Shown: positions 11,663 through 25,391, numbered from the stretch's first letter. The stretch is 64,000 bases of DNA from Modicisalibacter muralis (GCF_900102945.1 NZ_FNGI01000012.1:1-64000), one strand, 5' to 3'. Notes: generated by a model not told the origin, from the letters alone. Made by a program: numbers and translations.

Positions 11663-13294
11663 CTATTCCCCCGGCTGCCAGCCGTTGACGATCGGGTAAC
11701 GCCGATCCCGGCCGAATCCGCGTGATGTCACGCGCACGCCGACCGGTGCCTGACGACGCTTGTATTCGCTGCGATCAACCAGTCTTACCACGCGGTAGAC
11801 CTCTTCCTCGGAGAAACCGGCTGCGATGATCGCTTCGGCGCTCATGTCATCCTCGATATATCGTTCGAGGATCGCATCCAGGGTATCGTAGTGAGGCAGC
11901 GAATCGCTGTCCTGCTGGTTGGCCGCCAGCTCCGCCGACGGCGGACGCGAGATGACCCGCTCGGGGATGACCGGATCTTGCGTGTTGCGCCACTTGGCCA
12001 GGCGATAGACCCACGTCTTGTAGACATCCTTGAGCGCATTGTAGCCACCCACCATATCGCCATAGAGCGTCGCATAACCCACCGCCATCTCACTCTTGTT
12101 GCCGGTGGTCAGCACCATCAGGCCCTTCTTGTTGGAAATCGCCATCAGCAGCACGCCACGACAACGCGATTGCAGGTTCTCCTCGGTGGTGTCCTGGGGC
12201 GTGCCGGCGAAGCTCTCGGCGAGCGTCTCGTTGCACGCCTCGACCATCGACACGATCGGCATCACCTCATAATTCACACCGAGCATACGCGCCTGCTCGG
12301 CGGCATCCTCCTGGGAGATATCGGCGGTGTAATGGTATGGCATCATCACCGCCTGTACCCGATCGGGACCTAACGCATCGACGGCAATCGCCAGCGACAG
12401 GGCGGAGTCGATACCTCCCGACAGCCCCAGCACCACGCCCTTGAAGCCACTCTTGTTGACGTAATCGCGCAGTCCGGTCACCAGCGCGCAATACAGGCTG
12501 TCTTCGGCCTCGGCCAGCGGCTCGCACTCACCGGCCTGCGGCACCCAGTGTCCATCGGCATGGGTGAAGCCGACCGGCATCAGCCCGACCTGCCAATGCG
12601 GCGCACGCACGCAGAGCTCGCCCTGGGCATCGACCACCAGCGAGCCGCCATCGAACACCAGCTCGTCCTGTCCGCCAATCTGATTGACATAGACCAGCGG
12701 TCGCTGCACCTCGCGAGCACGCTCGGCGAACAGCGCGAGCCGTTCGGCTGGCTTGTTCTGGTGATAAGGCGAGGCGTTGAGCGTCACCAGAATATCGGCG
12801 CCGGCCTCGCGCGCCTGATGTACCGGGCGGCCCTCCCAGAGATCCTCGCAGATCAATACGCCCAGGCGCGCGCCGCGATGCTCGATCACCAGCGGCCGGT
12901 TGCCCGGGGTGAAATAACGGCGCTCGTCGAAAACCTGGTAATTGGGCAGCACCTGCTTGGCGTACTCGCCGAGCCAATCGCCGTTGTAGAGCACCCCGGC
13001 GAGATTGTAGTAGCCACCGTCGCGGCGCCCCGGATAGCCGACGATCACCATCACGTCGCGCGCGACCTTATCGGCCATGCGCTGCCTTGCGGCCTCCAGG
13101 CGAGCCTCCATCGATGCGCGCAGCAGCAGATCCTCGGGCGGGTAGCCGGTCAGGAACAGCTCGGGCAACACCACGATATCGGCCTTGTGCTCGATTCGCG
13201 CCTCGCGCACCGTTTCGATGGCGCGCTCTGCGTTACCGGGAATATCACCCACCAACGGATCCAGTTGGGCCATTACCAGAGTCAGGTCTTGCAT
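11663..13294 (-). CDS. nadE: Glutamine-dependent NAD+ synthetase
   Basis: Amidates nicotinic acid adenine dinucleotide to NAD+ with ATP and glutamine. The N-terminal nitrilase-like glutaminase domain carries the Glu-Lys-Cys triad (VVLPELFL, YAKQVLPNY, VLICEDLWEG). The C-terminal synthetase domain has the P-loop LGLSGGIDSAL. The ATG at 13294 (MQDLTLVMAQL, 543 aa) fits the family start; the upstream extension would run into the divergent neighbour's promoter. Confidence 0.95.
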   Translation of the reverse strand: MQDLTLVMAQLDPLVGDIPGNAERAIETVREARIEHKADIVVLPELFLTGYPPEDLLLRASMEARLEAARQRMADKVARDVMVIVGYPGRRDGGYYNLAGVLYNGDWLGEYAKQVLPNYQVFDERRYFTPGNRPLVIEHRGARLGVLICEDLWEGRPVHQAREAGADILVTLNASPYHQNKPAERLALFAERAREVQRPLVYVNQIGGQDELVFDGGSLVVDAQGELCVRAPHWQVGLMPVGFTHADGHWVPQAGECEPLAEAEDSLYCALVTGLRDYVNKSGFKGVVLGLSGGIDSALSLAIAVDALGPDRVQAVMMPYHYTADISQEDAAEQARMLGVNYEVMPIVSMVEACNETLAESFAGTPQDTTEENLQSRCRGVLLMAISNKKGLMVLTTGNKSEMAVGYATLYGDMVGGYNALKDVYKTWVYRLAKWRNTQDPVIPERVISRPPSAELAANQQDSDSLPHYDTLDAILERYIEDDMSAEAIIAAGFSEEEVYRVVRLVDRSEYKRRQAPVGVRVTSRGFGRDRRYPIVNGWQPGE

Positions 13295-13420
13295 GAGCGA
13301 ATCACATCCTCGAATTGGCTGAAAAAGAGCGGGCCTATACACTACCCAATAGCCAACATTGTCCCGCAAGGCCAGCGCCGAGGCAAAGCCGCCAAGGCTC
13401 AGCATGGGAGTCAGCAAAGG

Positions 13421-13687
13421 ATGAACCTATTGATCATACGCCTGATCATTTTCGTGGTGTTGCTGTGGGCAGGGCTCAAGCTCTATCGCATGTACCGGGA
13501 ATGGAAACACGAACGCGACGAACTGGCCGGGCGGGAGCAACGTAACCTGGACAACGGCCAAATGGTGCGCTGCGCCTATTGCCGGGTGCATTTGCCGGAA
13601 GACGAGGCGCTACACCAGGACGACCAGTGGTTCTGCGGCCCCAACCACCGGGATCGCTACCTGACGGAGCGGCCGCCCCAGGCGTGA
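13421..13687 (+). CDS. Small membrane-anchored PP0621-like protein
   Basis: An 88-aa protein with one N-terminal transmembrane helix (IRLIIFVVLLWAGLKLY), a charged linker, and a C-terminal segment with VRCAYCRVHLPEDEAL and a third cysteine in WFCGPNH. The CxxC-containing tail resembles the PP0621 family of unknown function in pseudomonads; it could bind Zn. AAAGG precedes the ATG. It is divergent from nadE and its stop abuts the thiO stop with no gap. Confidence 0.8.
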   Translation: MNLLIIRLIIFVVLLWAGLKLYRMYREWKHERDELAGREQRNLDNGQMVRCAYCRVHLPEDEALHQDDQWFCGPNHRDRYLTERPPQA

Positions 13688-14797
13688 TCAGGCGCCGCGA
13701 GAACCGGTCAGACAATAAGGCGATGGATCGACGATCGGCTCGCGCCCCAGCAATCGATCGACCAGCAGGCGCGTCGACGCCGGCGCCAACACCAAGCCGT
13801 TGCGATAATGCCCAGCATTGACGTAAAGCCCATTGATGCCCGGCACCGCGCCAATCGTCGGCACGCCATCCGGGGAGCCAGGGCGCAACCCCGCCCAATG
13901 ATGCTCCACCGGACAATCGGCCAGCGCGGGAACGATACGCGTTGCGCTGTCACGCAACGACGCCAGCGCCTCGTCGGTGGTGCGCTTATCGAAGCCGGCT
14001 TCTTCCAGGGTCGAGCCCGCCAGCACGCGGCCATCGCTACGCGGAATCACGTAGCGCCCGTCCATCAGCACCACGCGCCGAACCAGTTCCGGTGGCGCCT
14101 TGAACAGAATCATCTGACCCTTTACCGGGCGTACCGCCAACTCGACGCCGGCACTGCGCAACAGTTGCGCGGCCCAGGCACCGCCACAAACGATCACCTG
14201 GCCCGCCGCGAAGCGCCCTGCTCGACTGGCCACGCCAGTGATCGCGCCATGCTCGACACACAATCGTTCGACATCCACATCCTCGCACAGCGTCACTTGC
14301 GGCATCGCCATCAGGCGTGCACGCAGCGCCTGGCCCAACCGAGGGTTGCGGATGCTGCCCAGCGTCGGCATCCACAAGGCACTTTCGAATCCCGGTGCCG
14401 CCTGGGGCTCCTTGGCATAGAGAAAATCCGCGCCGACGCGCTCCAGTGGCTTGCCCACCACACGCGCCCAATCCAGCGCCTGCTCGGCATCGTCGACGCG
14501 CAAATACAACAGCCCCTTCTGGCGATACTCCGGATCGATACCGGTTTCTTCGAGCAGGCGCAACGACAACTCGGGATAAAAGCCCTCCGACCAGCGCGAC
14601 AGGCGCGAGATCGGCATGCTATAGCGCCACGGATACAGCGGCGAGACGATGCCGCCGCCCGCCCAGGACGCCTCGCGGCCACATTCGCCGCGCTCCAGTA
14701 GCGTGACGCGGTGACCGGCATCGGCCAATTGCAGCGCCGTCATCATGCCGATGACGCCGCCGCCGATAATCAGAAAATCGCTGTTCGTGGCACTCAT
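13688..14797 (-). CDS. thiO: Glycine oxidase / FAD-dependent amine oxidase ThiO
   Basis: Oxidises glycine to the imine (dehydroglycine) used for the thiazole ring of thiamine. The dinucleotide motif is FLIIGGGVIGMMTALQLADAG at the N-terminus; the DAO fold continues with GREASWAGGGIVSPLYPW and a C-terminal FAD segment HYRNGLVLAPA. The ATG at 14797 has AGGGA upstream (369 aa). No thiamine pyrophosphate riboswitch is visible. The gene precedes the minor-pilin cluster in Pseudomonas aeruginosa as well, so the position is ancestral. A related D-amino-acid oxidase activity cannot be excluded. Confidence 0.87.
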   Translation of the reverse strand: MSATNSDFLIIGGGVIGMMTALQLADAGHRVTLLERGECGREASWAGGGIVSPLYPWRYSMPISRLSRWSEGFYPELSLRLLEETGIDPEYRQKGLLYLRVDDAEQALDWARVVGKPLERVGADFLYAKEPQAAPGFESALWMPTLGSIRNPRLGQALRARLMAMPQVTLCEDVDVERLCVEHGAITGVASRAGRFAAGQVIVCGGAWAAQLLRSAGVELAVRPVKGQMILFKAPPELVRRVVLMDGRYVIPRSDGRVLAGSTLEEAGFDKRTTDEALASLRDSATRIVPALADCPVEHHWAGLRPGSPDGVPTIGAVPGINGLYVNAGHYRNGLVLAPASTRLLVDRLLGREPIVDPSPYCLTGSRGA

Positions 14798-14824
14798 TAA
14801 GGTCCCTGATTCGTGCAATCTGCG

Positions 14825-14854
14825 TTGGTTACACCCAACCCCCGTTCATATACT
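14825..14854 (+). promoter_or_regulatory. Promoter of the first fimT gene
   Basis: TTGGTT (14825-14830) and TATACT (14849-14854) are 18 bp apart, about 40 bp upstream of the ATG. Assigned by pattern only. Confidence 0.5.
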
Positions 14855-14896
14855 CTACCGGCACCACCCGCTCGAATACACCGCTGAGGGCCTGGC

Positions 14897-15430
14897 ATGC
14901 GCGTACACAAAAGCTCGGGATTCACGCTGATCGAGCTGATCGTCGTTGTCGCACTAATTGCCATTCTCGCGACCTGGGTGGTGCCGGGATTTCAGGGGCT
15001 GATCGCCCGCACAACGCTCGATAGCGAAATCGAACGGGTCCGGCAAGCACTGCTCACCGCGCGCGCGGAAGCGGCCCAGCGGCGTGCGCCGGTAAGAGTT
15101 TGCCCGACCGAGGACGAACTGGAGTGCTCATCGGATTGGAGCGTTCCACTCATGATCTTCGTCGATGCCAATGACAATGGCGAGCGAAACGCCAGCGAGG
15201 AACTGGTCAGCATCAGCCAGCGTAGCGCCAATGCCGAGATCACCATTACCCCGAGTGACGAGCTAGGCAGCGGTATCGCTTATCGAGCCGATGGCTTTAC
15301 CGACATCAACGATGAAATTCTATCCTTCAAAAGCAACGACCTGCCGGCTGATGAAGCCAAGGGCATTTGCATCGAATACGCCAGGGTCACATCGGCCAGC
15401 TTAAGCGTGGCAAAGGCCAACTGTGGCTAA
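14897..15430 (+). CDS. GspH/FimT family minor pseudopilin, copy 1
   Basis: A 177-aa type IV pseudopilin with prepilin peptidase site SSG/FTLIELIVVVALIAIL after a 9-residue basic leader and a glutamate at mature position 5. The C-terminal GspH-like domain has cysteines in VRVCPTEDELECSSDW that could form a disulfide. GAGGG precedes the ATG. It is the plus-strand member flanking the pilV-W-X-Y1-E set on its distal side. Compositionally, AT content rises from here to about 26,800. Confidence 0.88.
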   Translation: MRVHKSSGFTLIELIVVVALIAILATWVVPGFQGLIARTTLDSEIERVRQALLTARAEAAQRRAPVRVCPTEDELECSSDWSVPLMIFVDANDNGERNASEELVSISQRSANAEITITPSDELGSGIAYRADGFTDINDEILSFKSNDLPADEAKGICIEYARVTSASLSVAKANCG

Positions 15431-15441
15431 CGGTATTTTCG

Positions 15442-15888
15442 CTACCAGCACTCATTCACCGTCACGACCACCCTCTCGCCTTCAGCATCTTCCTCCACTA
15501 TTCCGGCCGACCTCGAGCCATTCTGGTTCAACGTGAGCGTGCCACATTCGTCGCTTTGTTGCGTCCCTTGAGGCGCCGCGTTCAACGTATACGAGCTGCC
15601 CGAGTTCGCCATCGTAAGGATGATCAGATAACGCGCATCGCCACCCTCAGGCACTCGGCCCACCTGCACGGCCGACGACGCGGAGCCTCCCGCGTTGGCA
15701 TAACTGAAAGTCTGCGAATAGCGCCGCTCGAGACGCTGTGCGATCTCCAAAAGCTCGGCCTGCGCATCGGCGCGATAGCTGCGCTCCACATAGCCTTGAT
15801 AGGCGGGTATGGCGATCGCGGCCAGGATGCCGATGATTACCATGGCGAGCAGCAACTCGATCAGGGTGAAGCCTCGCTGTCGATGCAT
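15442..15888 (-). CDS. pilE: Type IV pilin-like protein PilE, copy 1
   Basis: A minor pilin of 148 aa with leader MHRQRG/FTLIELLLAMVIIGIL, then the standard pilin helix (IPAYQGYVERSYRADAQAELL) and a C-terminal pair of cysteines (DECGTL, NECW) forming the usual D-region loop. It resembles P. aeruginosa PilE rather than a major pilin. The ATG at 15888 lies 4 bp behind the pilY1 stop with GGAG upstream, making it the last gene of the pilV-W-X-Y1-E operon. Confidence 0.9.
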   Translation of the reverse strand: MHRQRGFTLIELLLAMVIIGILAAIAIPAYQGYVERSYRADAQAELLEIAQRLERRYSQTFSYANAGGSASSAVQVGRVPEGGDARYLIILTMANSGSSYTLNAAPQGTQQSDECGTLTLNQNGSRSAGIVEEDAEGERVVVTVNECW

Positions 15889-15892
15889 CGTG

Positions 15893-20231
<4,339 letters not shown>

Positions 20232-20242
<11 letters not shown>

Positions 20243-20804
20243 AGCGCGCCTCGAGAATCCGTTTCATCCTGGCACCGGGCCCGAAACCCACGGCGAAGAC
20301 GCGAAAGAAATACCGCGGATCGGTGATCTCAGGCGCCTGCCCCTTCACCATTCCGCCAGAGGACATATAACCTTCGATTGCCGTTTTCGCGATGCAGCCG
20401 ATCATATAACGGGGTTGACGCGACAAGCTGAGGCCCGTGCTCAATGCGAAATTCGCCACGGCGCCCTGCTCCGCGACATCCTGCCAATGCGCATCTTCCT
20501 CAAGCGCTTCTGCGCTGAGAATCTCATAGGTATCGGCCGCTCCCCCCAAGCAGACGGCCGCGAGCTTGTCGATGCCATCGGCGGCATCGAGCCGCGCCTC
20601 GGCTGCCTGCAAGGCCGCTTCGGCAGCCTGGAAAGCGATACGGCTGGCATGCTCGTTACTCGAAAGATGCTGTTGTAGCCTTGTCGTCTGGCTGTTGGAA
20701 AAAGCCAGGACACTGACCAGCGCCACCAGAACCAGCGTGATGAGCAGCGCCGCGCCGCGTTGATTTCGTCTTTGCCCTGCACGGGCTTCCCGAGATGGTT
20801 TCAT
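20232..20804 (-). CDS. pilX: Minor pilin PilX, copy 1
   Basis: A 190-aa protein with the PilX_N domain: basic leader, then RNQRG/AALLITLVLVALVSVLAF, and the conserved helix SSNEHASRIAFQAAEAALQAAEARL. PilX is part of the initiation complex under PilY1 at the pilus tip. The ATG overlaps the pilW stop (ATGA) and the 3' end overlaps pilY1 by 11 bp, so the set is translationally coupled. Confidence 0.9.
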
Positions 20805-21574
20805 AGCCCCCCCAGGAGATTGCGCAGCGCAACGACACGCGAGATATGCCGACGCATTCTATCGTCGTTATAGGTCAGTTCTTGCTCGTCAATCCGGATA
20901 ACCTGCGCCTGGCTCGTCGCGAAAGCCGGCTCCATACTGGACAGCACGAGATCGACACGCACGGCGCGCACGCTGGGCCAATCGACGCCGTCGGCGTAGC
21001 GCTTGTAGCTATTTGAGCCGTCGAGAAAGGCCCAGCGCAGCGCATCGACGCCAGCAATCAGCGTGACCGCCCCATCCGAGGTGGTGCCACCGGCGGCGTC
21101 GCTATAATGGAGCGTGCATTGCAGCGTGTTATTCACAGTGTCGATATGTGCGATCACCACAACATCGGGGTCATCGAGCGCCTGACCGCTGCAGTCACGC
21201 AGCGGCTGCTCTTCGAGGGACGCCGCACGATAGCGAATCCACAGTTCGCCCTGAGCCGTGGCTTTCACGACTTCTCCCGCCGCGAAACCGGGCATGCCCC
21301 CCGCTGCCACCCGAGAGGGAAAGATTAATGTGCGAGCCTGCCAGTCGTCGGCGTAGCCGGCGAGCCATAACTGCTGCTCGATCATGCTGATGGCGAAGCG
21401 GCCATGATCGTTGACACCGCTACTGGCATTGACGTTGCCATACGTCTGTCGACTCGAAAGGTAATAGCCCGTGACCAGGCCCACGACGACCAGGCCAATG
21501 ACCATACTGATCATCAGCTCGACCAGGCTGATACCCAACTGGCTGCCCATACGCACGGAGCAGGAACGCTTCAT
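20801..21574 (-). CDS. pilW: Minor pilin PilW, copy 1
   Basis: A 257-aa protein with leader ending RMGSQLG/ISLVELMISMVIGLVVVGLV and the PilW C-terminal domain (GRFAISMIEQQLWLAGY). I took the ATG at 21574, which overlaps the pilV stop (ATGA). The leader is long (16 residues) but usual for PilW. Confidence 0.9.
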   Translation of the reverse strand: MKRSCSVRMGSQLGISLVELMISMVIGLVVVGLVTGYYLSSRQTYGNVNASSGVNDHGRFAISMIEQQLWLAGYADDWQARTLIFPSRVAAGGMPGFAAGEVVKATAQGELWIRYRAASLEEQPLRDCSGQALDDPDVVVIAHIDTVNNTLQCTLHYSDAAGGTTSDGAVTLIAGVDALRWAFLDGSNSYKRYADGVDWPSVRAVRVDLVLSSMEPAFATSQAQVIRIDEQELTYNDDRMRRHISRVVALRNLLGGL

Positions 21575-22053
21575 AGCAGCGTCTCCAGCCGTATGCAGCC
21601 GCCGGACGTTGCATCCTGCCCGCAAGTGGGAAGAGGATCATTCGCGCCGGCCGGGCGTTGTCGCCAACGTATCGCCAACTGAGCTCTCGTCTCACTAGCG
21701 GATTCGGTCACGGAGAGGTTAACGAGGGAACTGGGCAGCGATGCCGACACGTCCTGAAGCCAGCGCGCCATTTCCTGGCACGCAATGCTAGTGCCGGTGC
21801 CGCAACCCTGAAGCTTGTTGTCGGTTATCGCATAGTCGTCGGCATTGACGCGATCGGCGCGCAACTGCTCCAGCATGCCGCCGGCAAGATTGACCGCGCT
21901 GGCACGCCAGCTAGCATCGCGCATGTCTTGCAGCGTCAGTAGCTGAAGGCTGGCGACGCCCAGCAAGGCGATGCTGATAATCACCAGCGTCATCAGCGAT
22001 TCAATGAGAGTGATACCGCACTGACGATGACGACGAGCGCTGCTATTCAGCAT
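21571..22053 (-). CDS. pilV: Minor pilin PilV, copy 1
   Basis: A 160-aa protein if read from the ATG at 22053: leader MLNSSARRHRQCG/ITLIESLMTLVIISIAL, followed by the PilV pattern LGVASLQLLTLQDMRDA. In-frame ATGs at 22098 and further up would give unusually long leaders; none of the candidates has a good ribosome site, so the start is uncertain. First gene of the minus-strand pilV-W-X-Y1-E operon. Confidence 0.87.
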   Translation of the reverse strand: MLNSSARRHRQCGITLIESLMTLVIISIALLGVASLQLLTLQDMRDASWRASAVNLAGGMLEQLRADRVNADDYAITDNKLQGCGTGTSIACQEMARWLQDVSASLPSSLVNLSVTESASETRAQLAIRWRQRPAGANDPLPTCGQDATSGGCIRLETLL

Positions 22054-22432
22054 GAGCTGAAGACCGAAAATTGGGCCAAGGAGGCTTTTTTGTGACATAA
22101 GGCCATGCATTCACCGGCTTCGAGTTCAAAGAATTTGGCGCATAGGCCGGTCGGGATTCTGATAGCGTCAGTTGTCGGCGGGCCGCGCCCACTTCCATCG
22201 AGGTGTTTTACCGTATTACGGCGCGGCGAATCGTTTCTTTAGCTGAATGGCTCACGCTGTTTCCACGATGCTGCGAAGCGCGCAGGGGGTTGTCAGGGCG
22301 GGAGTTTTCTAAACGCCATTCAAATCTGCCGGAATGGCAAATTTCCTACATCAGAATACGCCTTCGCTTACAGCGCCTTGCCACTATATGGCCGAAAATA
22401 CGTGGTTCCTGTATTCGAGCCCAAGGCCGGTA
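22054..22432. promoter_or_regulatory. Divergent intergenic region, pilV and second fimT
   Basis: About 380 bp without a credible gene between two divergent minor-pilin genes. It must hold promoters for both directions. I see a TATATG (22385-22390) ahead of fimT without a convincing -35, and no exact copy of the AlgR-type box that drives the fimU-pilVWXY1Y2E operon of P. aeruginosa. Confidence 0.4.
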
Positions 22433-22975
22433 ATGTCGAAATACCCAACGTGTCGCCTTACGCCATCCACCCAGCGCATGCGCGGCTTTACGTTAATCGA
22501 ACTTCTGGCGGTCATCGCGCTTATGGCGATCATGGCAACCTGGGTGGTTCCCAGCTTTCAATCGTTGGCCGAGCGCAATCGAGTTTCGGTCGAGGTGATG
22601 CGGCTGATGGGCGCGCTCGGCCAGGCACGTAGCACCGCAATCACTCGGCGCGAGGAGGCTGTTATCTGCCCGACCAGGAATCAGTCGGAATGCGACGCGG
22701 ATTGGAAATTACAACTCATGCTGTTTATCGACAAGGATGGCACACCCGCTGAACGAACCAATGATGAAGCCATTCTGAAGGTTTGGCCTGCTAGCGAGGT
22801 CGCCGCATTGGACTATAGCGGCTTTGGCAGCAACCGCTATTTGCGTTATCGAGCCAATGGCCGACCCAAAGGACAGAACGGAACCTTTAATTTATGTTCA
22901 TTTTCGGGAAACAATGTCAGCTTGGTATTAAGTTCTCATGGTCGCTTGCGAGTGGCCGAGGACGAGGATTGTTGA
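22433..22975 (+). CDS. GspH/FimT family minor pseudopilin, copy 2
   Basis: A 180-aa paralogue of copy 1 with leader MSKYPTCRLTPSTQRMRG/FTLIELLAVIALMAIMATWVVPSFQ. It shares with copy 1 the ATWVVPxFQ stretch, the ICPTRNQSECDADW cysteine motif and the LMLFID motif. The ATG at 22433 has CAAGG upstream; longer in-frame starts add 33 residues. Divergent from pilV copy 1, it sits where fimU/fimT sits in the P. aeruginosa operon but on the other strand. Confidence 0.87.
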   Translation: MSKYPTCRLTPSTQRMRGFTLIELLAVIALMAIMATWVVPSFQSLAERNRVSVEVMRLMGALGQARSTAITRREEAVICPTRNQSECDADWKLQLMLFIDKDGTPAERTNDEAILKVWPASEVAALDYSGFGSNRYLRYRANGRPKGQNGTFNLCSFSGNNVSLVLSSHGRLRVAEDEDC

Positions 22976-23013
22976 ACATCGACCCGATCTTCACGAGCGG
23001 CTACCCATCCGAA

Positions 23014-24696
23014 CTAGTTATCCGTCTCGTACATCTTTATTAGCTTCAGCCCGCCATTTTCATTGCCTCCTCCCGCTAATGCCGGCATCTCACCAAAACT
23101 TTCATCGTAGTGGAAGCCACCCGCACCGGAGATTTCCGCCTCGCGAGCGTTGATGGCACCGTATAGTCCTCCACTGCCACCCACGCTGACTTTCGAGAAA
23201 GGCGCTATGACCTGACCATAAAATTTCGCGGCACCGCCAATCTGGACCCCGTCCTTACCGCGATTGTCATCGTGATAGGTAGAAATTAGCGATAAGATCG
23301 GCACGACTTCGCCATCGACGACTTTGCTGGGTTTTTCGTCACCGACTACGATACCACTTCCCACATCGAGCTCACCGCGAGCCACGATCTGCAATGTGCT
23401 CCCCTGGCTAATCTTGAAATCGGCAGCGCCCCCCATCGAAATGCTGTCGTCGACGATTATGACCATGTCCACGGGGTTACTCGGTTCACCGACAACGAAA
23501 TCAGCACTGCCACCTAACTTTAAACTATCGAAACGTACTACCGATAAATCGCGACCGTTTACACTGCGGGTTTCAACACGATAATCCGAATCCTTGTGCG
23601 GGCCATCACCGCTCAGTCCTTTGGCGGTCAGCATCACACTGCTGTTGCCCGACACCTTGAGTTCGCACCCTTTCTTCGAGTTACCATGGCACGCCGATGC
23701 CACGTCCGCGAAATTGTCATCGTAATAGGCCATCACTCCGGCATCACCGCAGCCCGAAGCGCTGCCGAGCGCCTCCACACCGGAAACGCTGGCTCCACCC
23801 TCTACTTCACGAGCCGTTCCGGTAATGAAATTGTCTCGATTGGAACTCGGGGTGTCGATGTTCTCAGCCGTGGCATCGCCTTGTATCCTGGAACCCCAAC
23901 TGAGACGAATGTCATCAGCCGCGCGCACATCACCATACACCATACCATTGATGTCGATGCTGCCCTGCGTGGCTACCGAGCCATTGATTTGGCTATACCC
24001 TTCGAAGGAAATATCGCCATTGGCCGTGACATCGCCATGGATCGACGAGGACCCCGACAGCCTCAGGTCGCCAGTGGCCTGCACCCGGCCGTAGATCGGT
24101 GAGCTACCGGTCAAGACAATCGGCGATCCAGCTACCTGCGTCCCCACGACTGCCTCGCTGCCCCAGGCGTTACTACCCCCATAAGGACCCTTGCGAGAAT
24201 CGTAGCTATCTATCCTGCTACTACCACTCAAGCTTATCCCCTCGCATGTCATCAGGCCAAGATAAGGCTGGGTAGTATCGGACAAGGCAAACACCCCCAT
24301 TGTCGTGCTTTTTGCCTGACGGCCCTTCGCCCCATAATGGCCTTCGCTTTCTACAACCAGATTGCCATCGGAATTTTTCGCATACCTTATAGTGTAATCC
24401 GCTTTTCCAGAACCATATTCTTTCCCTGAAACATAGGTGTGAAAATTCAGATAATCGTCTGGTCCGGGAACATCTATATCCTCGAAATTGTTTTCAATAT
24501 TGGAAAAACCGCCATCAATGACAAACTCAGAAATACCTGCTTCGGCGGCCATCTGAGCCTGCGTGGCAGCCCGGTAATTACTCGCCAGGCGCTCATCCAT
24601 CAGTGATGACTGCATGCTGGACACGCCTAACATCAAGGCAATAGTCAATAGCACAAGGCTGACAACGAGAGCCGCGCCGCATTGTGTTTTTTTCAT
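23014..24696 (-). CDS. Large PilX-like minor pilin with beta-helix repeats and DUF7305-like C-terminus
   Basis: A 560-aa product, about three times a normal PilX. The N-terminus is a PilX_N domain: MKKTQCG/AALVVSLVLLTIALML, then SSLMDERLASNYRAATQAQMAAEAG. Residues about 160-265 contain at least six degenerate repeats (SGSSRIDS, TGSSPIYG, SGSSSIHG, EGYSQING, INGMVYG, SWGSRIQG), typical of a bactofilin-like right-handed beta-helix. The C-terminus (about 390-545), with GGAAKFYGQVIAPFSKV and GSGGLYGAINAREAEISG, matches the DUF7305 pattern. GGAGG stands 5 nt before the ATG. As PilX sits at the pilus tip, this may be an adhesive tip subunit (inference). Confidence 0.8.
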   Translation of the reverse strand: MKKTQCGAALVVSLVLLTIALMLGVSSMQSSLMDERLASNYRAATQAQMAAEAGISEFVIDGGFSNIENNFEDIDVPGPDDYLNFHTYVSGKEYGSGKADYTIRYAKNSDGNLVVESEGHYGAKGRQAKSTTMGVFALSDTTQPYLGLMTCEGISLSGSSRIDSYDSRKGPYGGSNAWGSEAVVGTQVAGSPIVLTGSSPIYGRVQATGDLRLSGSSSIHGDVTANGDISFEGYSQINGSVATQGSIDINGMVYGDVRAADDIRLSWGSRIQGDATAENIDTPSSNRDNFITGTAREVEGGASVSGVEALGSASGCGDAGVMAYYDDNFADVASACHGNSKKGCELKVSGNSSVMLTAKGLSGDGPHKDSDYRVETRSVNGRDLSVVRFDSLKLGGSADFVVGEPSNPVDMVIIVDDSISMGGAADFKISQGSTLQIVARGELDVGSGIVVGDEKPSKVVDGEVVPILSLISTYHDDNRGKDGVQIGGAAKFYGQVIAPFSKVSVGGSGGLYGAINAREAEISGAGGFHYDESFGEMPALAGGGNENGGLKLIKMYETDN

Positions 24697-24764
24697 ATTG
24701 CCTCCAAAAACCAAAACTCAATTATTATTTACCGCCATGCAGTTACTTCCCTTATACAATCCAA

Positions 24765-25391
24765 TCAATCGTCATCTTCATCTTCTTCGTCGATACGCTT
24801 AATGGCCGCAGCCCGATTCATGGCCAAAAACACTATCCCGTCAGTCTCATCTTCGGCATCAGCGCTTGAGCCATTGATTTTGAATGTAACGCGCCACAAG
24901 CCATTGCCCATACCATCGAAATCCAGACTATTTTCGACGAATCCAGCTACCAATGGCTGATAGCCGATTTCCCCACTCTCACAGACCACGTTCACCAGCA
25001 GAGAGTATTCACCGCTATTTTCCGGCGACTCTCCCAGACGGTAATATTTTCTAACGAGTTCATCTTCATCTGAGCAGAGAGAAACATCCTGGTTTCCAGA
25101 AAAATCAAGGATCAGTATGTCGCCATCATCCTTGGTTTCAATCCCGTCACGCTCGGCATTACGAATATCACTGGCCAGAACGTCAGTGGTAAAACTGAGC
25201 GCGCCCTGCTTGATGCCTAGCACCTCAACCTGCTCAAAAGACTGCCTGCTAACGATGAAAAGCTGCGAGGCACCGAGCATAATCATCAAGCCAATCAACA
25301 GCGAAACCATCAGTTCGATCAACGTAAAACCACACTGCTGGCGTGAGCGAATCGGCAATTCGCTATTAGCCAAGTGGCTGCTTACTTTCAC
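24765..25391 (-). CDS. pilW: Minor pilin PilW-like, copy 2
   Basis: A 208-aa pseudopilin: leader ending RSRQQCG/FTLIELMVSLLIGLMIMLGASQLFIVSRQSF, the PilW pattern. It starts at a GTG that overlaps the pilV copy 2 stop (GTGA). The C-terminus ends in a very acidic tail (EEDEDDD) written in GAN codons. The coding sequence is AT-richer than its neighbours. A 68-bp gap separates it from the large PilX-like gene. Confidence 0.86.
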   Translation of the reverse strand: MKVSSHLANSELPIRSRQQCGFTLIELMVSLLIGLMIMLGASQLFIVSRQSFEQVEVLGIKQGALSFTTDVLASDIRNAERDGIETKDDGDILILDFSGNQDVSLCSDEDELVRKYYRLGESPENSGEYSLLVNVVCESGEIGYQPLVAGFVENSLDFDGMGNGLWRVTFKINGSSADAEDETDGIVFLAMNRAAAIKRIDEEDEDDD

